Assembly (NCBI GenBank): GCA_016214905.1
Contig: JACRMQ010000006.1
Coordinates: forward strand, 414,411 to 478,410
From: Ignavibacteriales bacterium
GTDB taxonomy: Bacteria; Bacteroidota; Ignavibacteria; UBA10030; SZUA-254
Length of the DNA stretch: 64,000 nucleotides
Direction of reading: 5' to 3'
Below, one piece after another: positions 62,697 through 64,000 of this stretch. Under the pieces are notes generated by a model, which did not search any database, was not told where the DNA came from, and saw only the letters and a list, made by a program, of their open reading frames with translations. The position numbers were made by a program, and so were the translations under genes. Each line of letters starts with the position of its first letter. The stretch's first letter is position 1.

Positions 62697-64000
62697 ATGT
62701 CAATAATTTTAAATGGTTCAGACTTAACAGCAGGAAAATTAGTACGTATCGCCCGCCATAACGAAAAAGTTGAATTAGCACCTGATGCATTGGCGAGAAT
62801 TAAAACTTGCAGAGCTATGCTCGAAGAAAAGATAAAAGCACGAGAAATTATGTACGGAACAAACACCGGCATCGGTGAATTTTCCGAAGTTGTTCTAAAC
62901 GATGATCAGGTAAAAGAGTTTCAGAAATACTTGATTTACAATCATGCGGCAGGAATCGGTGATCCGGCACCGATTGAGTATGTTCGCGGCGCAATGGCTG
63001 CAAGAATAAATGTGCATGCTCATGGTAATTCGGGATGCCGACCGGAGATTACTCTTACATTGGTTGAGATGTTGAATAAAGGTGTAACACCAGTTGTTTG
63101 TCAAAAAGGTTCAGTTGGTGCATGTGGAGATCTTGCGCCTATGTCACAAATTGCTTTACTCATGATGGGTGAAGGAGAAGCATATTACAAAGGCGAAAAA
63201 CTTCCGGGTAAGGTGGCACTAGAGAAAGCGGGCATTCCGATACCCGGGCTACAAGCACGCGACGGCTTGGCAACAATAAACGGCTCTAACTTACTAACAG
63301 CAATGAGTGCAATTCATCTTTATGATATCAATCGTTGGTTGAAGCAGGCAGAGATTGCTTGTGCAATGTCGCTTGAAGCATTATTTGCTAACTTGAAGCC
63401 GTATGATACTCGTTTGCATGAGCTACGTGGTTTCTCCGGTGCCATACGAAGCGCTAAAGCAATTTTGACTTGCATAAAGGGAAGTGATTTACAAACAGGA
63501 AAGATAAAGACAAAAGTTCAGGATGCGTACTCAATGCGTTCTTCGCCGCAGGTAATCGGTACGGCACACGATGCAGTTGCTTATGCGAAAAAGCAAGTGG
63601 AAATAGAATTAAACGGAGTTGGCGACAATCCGATTTTCATACCGGAACATAAACTGACATTAACTGGTGCAAACTTCCAGGGTTCACCAGTTTCATTACC
63701 TATGGATATGGTAGGTGTGGCAGTAACAATGGTGAGTGTACTTTCGGAACGAAGATTGAATCGCCTTTTAAATCCTGCATTGAGTGTTGGACTTCCTGCA
63801 TTCTTGACTAAAGGTGCCGGAATGTTTTCAGGTTTAATGCTTAGCCAGTACACTGCCGATATGCAGATTGTTGAGCAGAGAATTCTTTCGACTCCGGCAT
63901 CGATTCAATCCATTCCAGCCGCAGCAGATCAGGAAGACTTTGTTTCGATGGGAATGAACACTGCAATTAAGAATGGGCAAATTTTAGATAATGCCTACGG
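62697..64000 (+). CDS. hutH: Aromatic amino acid (histidine-type) ammonia-lyase, partial, with Cys in the MIO triad
   Basis: The first 434 residues of a lyase that removes ammonia from an aromatic amino acid using the MIO group. YGTNTGIGEF, YNHAAGIGDP, AADQEDFVSM and ELNGVGDNPIF are family motifs. The MIO-forming Ala-Ser-Gly is Ala-Cys-Gly here: codon 143 is TGT in GSVGACGDLAPMSQ. The substrate-selectivity position has NH, close to the SH of histidine lyases and unlike the HL or FL of tyrosine or phenylalanine lyases. NGSN replaces the usual NGTQ, so histidine as substrate is likely but not certain. The C-terminus lies beyond the window. Confidence 0.85.
   Translation, partial: MSIILNGSDLTAGKLVRIARHNEKVELAPDALARIKTCRAMLEEKIKAREIMYGTNTGIGEFSEVVLNDDQVKEFQKYLIYNHAAGIGDPAPIEYVRGAMAARINVHAHGNSGCRPEITLTLVEMLNKGVTPVVCQKGSVGACGDLAPMSQIALLMMGEGEAYYKGEKLPGKVALEKAGIPIPGLQARDGLATINGSNLLTAMSAIHLYDINRWLKQAEIACAMSLEALFANLKPYDTRLHELRGFSGAIRSAKAILTCIKGSDLQTGKIKTKVQDAYSMRSSPQVIGTAHDAVAYAKKQVEIELNGVGDNPIFIPEHKLTLTGANFQGSPVSLPMDMVGVAVTMVSVLSERRLNRLLNPALSVGLPAFLTKGAGMFSGLMLSQYTADMQIVEQRILSTPASIQSIPAAADQEDFVSMGMNTAIKNGQILDNAY

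Overview
The window is a 64 kb chromosomal piece from a low-to-medium GC Gram-negative bacterium of the Bacteroidota/Chlorobiota superphylum, most likely an Ignavibacteria- or Kryptonia-like lineage. This is inferred from a very large secreted protein ending in a type IX secretion sorting domain of the FNPxTxIxY style, many outer-membrane-type lipoproteins, a BshA bacillithiol gene, DUF3467 and DUF5683-like proteins, a Bacteroidota-style IspH and the cmk-ispH-rpsA cluster. Clear Shine-Dalgarno sequences argue against core Bacteroidia. No 16S rRNA is present, so the placement is inference.

Region 1 (1-8.9 kb, minus strand) is an iron-sulfur and oxidative-stress block. An Rrf2 regulator heads an operon with an IscS-type cysteine desulfurase, an unrecognised 103-residue protein, SufB, SufC, SufD, SufS, SufU and a SufT-like protein. 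Downstream lie a secreted protein and, translationally coupled to it, a superoxide dismutase with a twin-arginine-type leader. Region 2 (9-39.6 kb) is mostly plus-strand housekeeping: bacillithiol glycosyltransferase, folate, c-di-AMP, protein repair, tRNA modification (MiaA, MtaB, TruA), Der, Upp, a (p)ppGpp synthetase/hydrolase, HU, RuvX, MtgA, a 1322-residue hybrid histidine kinase, Cmk, IspH and ribosomal protein S1. One tRNA-Pro is on the minus strand at 15.2 kb.

Region 3 (39.8-48.1 kb) is the most unusual part. Nine different minus-strand cassettes, each with one ORF, are separated by nine imperfectly palindromic sites of about 100-170 bp. Their outer ends are AAC...GTT core boxes and they have a second inner pair of complementary boxes, as integron attC sites do. 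No integrase gene is present in the window, so this looks like an integron cassette array lacking an integrase (CALIN) or the distal part of a chromosomal integron. Most cassette products carry signal peptides or membrane segments; one has an AlbA_2 domain, one has WG repeats and one is an alpha/beta hydrolase. One cassette gene is broken. Beyond the array is about 0.8 kb of non-coding DNA with a 21-bp minisatellite and strong inverted repeats.

Region 4 (48.9-64 kb) returns to ordinary genes: DUF3467, a TPR lipoprotein, isocitrate dehydrogenase, the type IX cargo protein, ClpS, AlaS, GmhA, a polyprenyl-phosphate sugar transferase, a small copper-chaperone-like lipoprotein, and the start of an aromatic amino acid ammonia-lyase. 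In the lyase the MIO-forming serine is replaced by cysteine.
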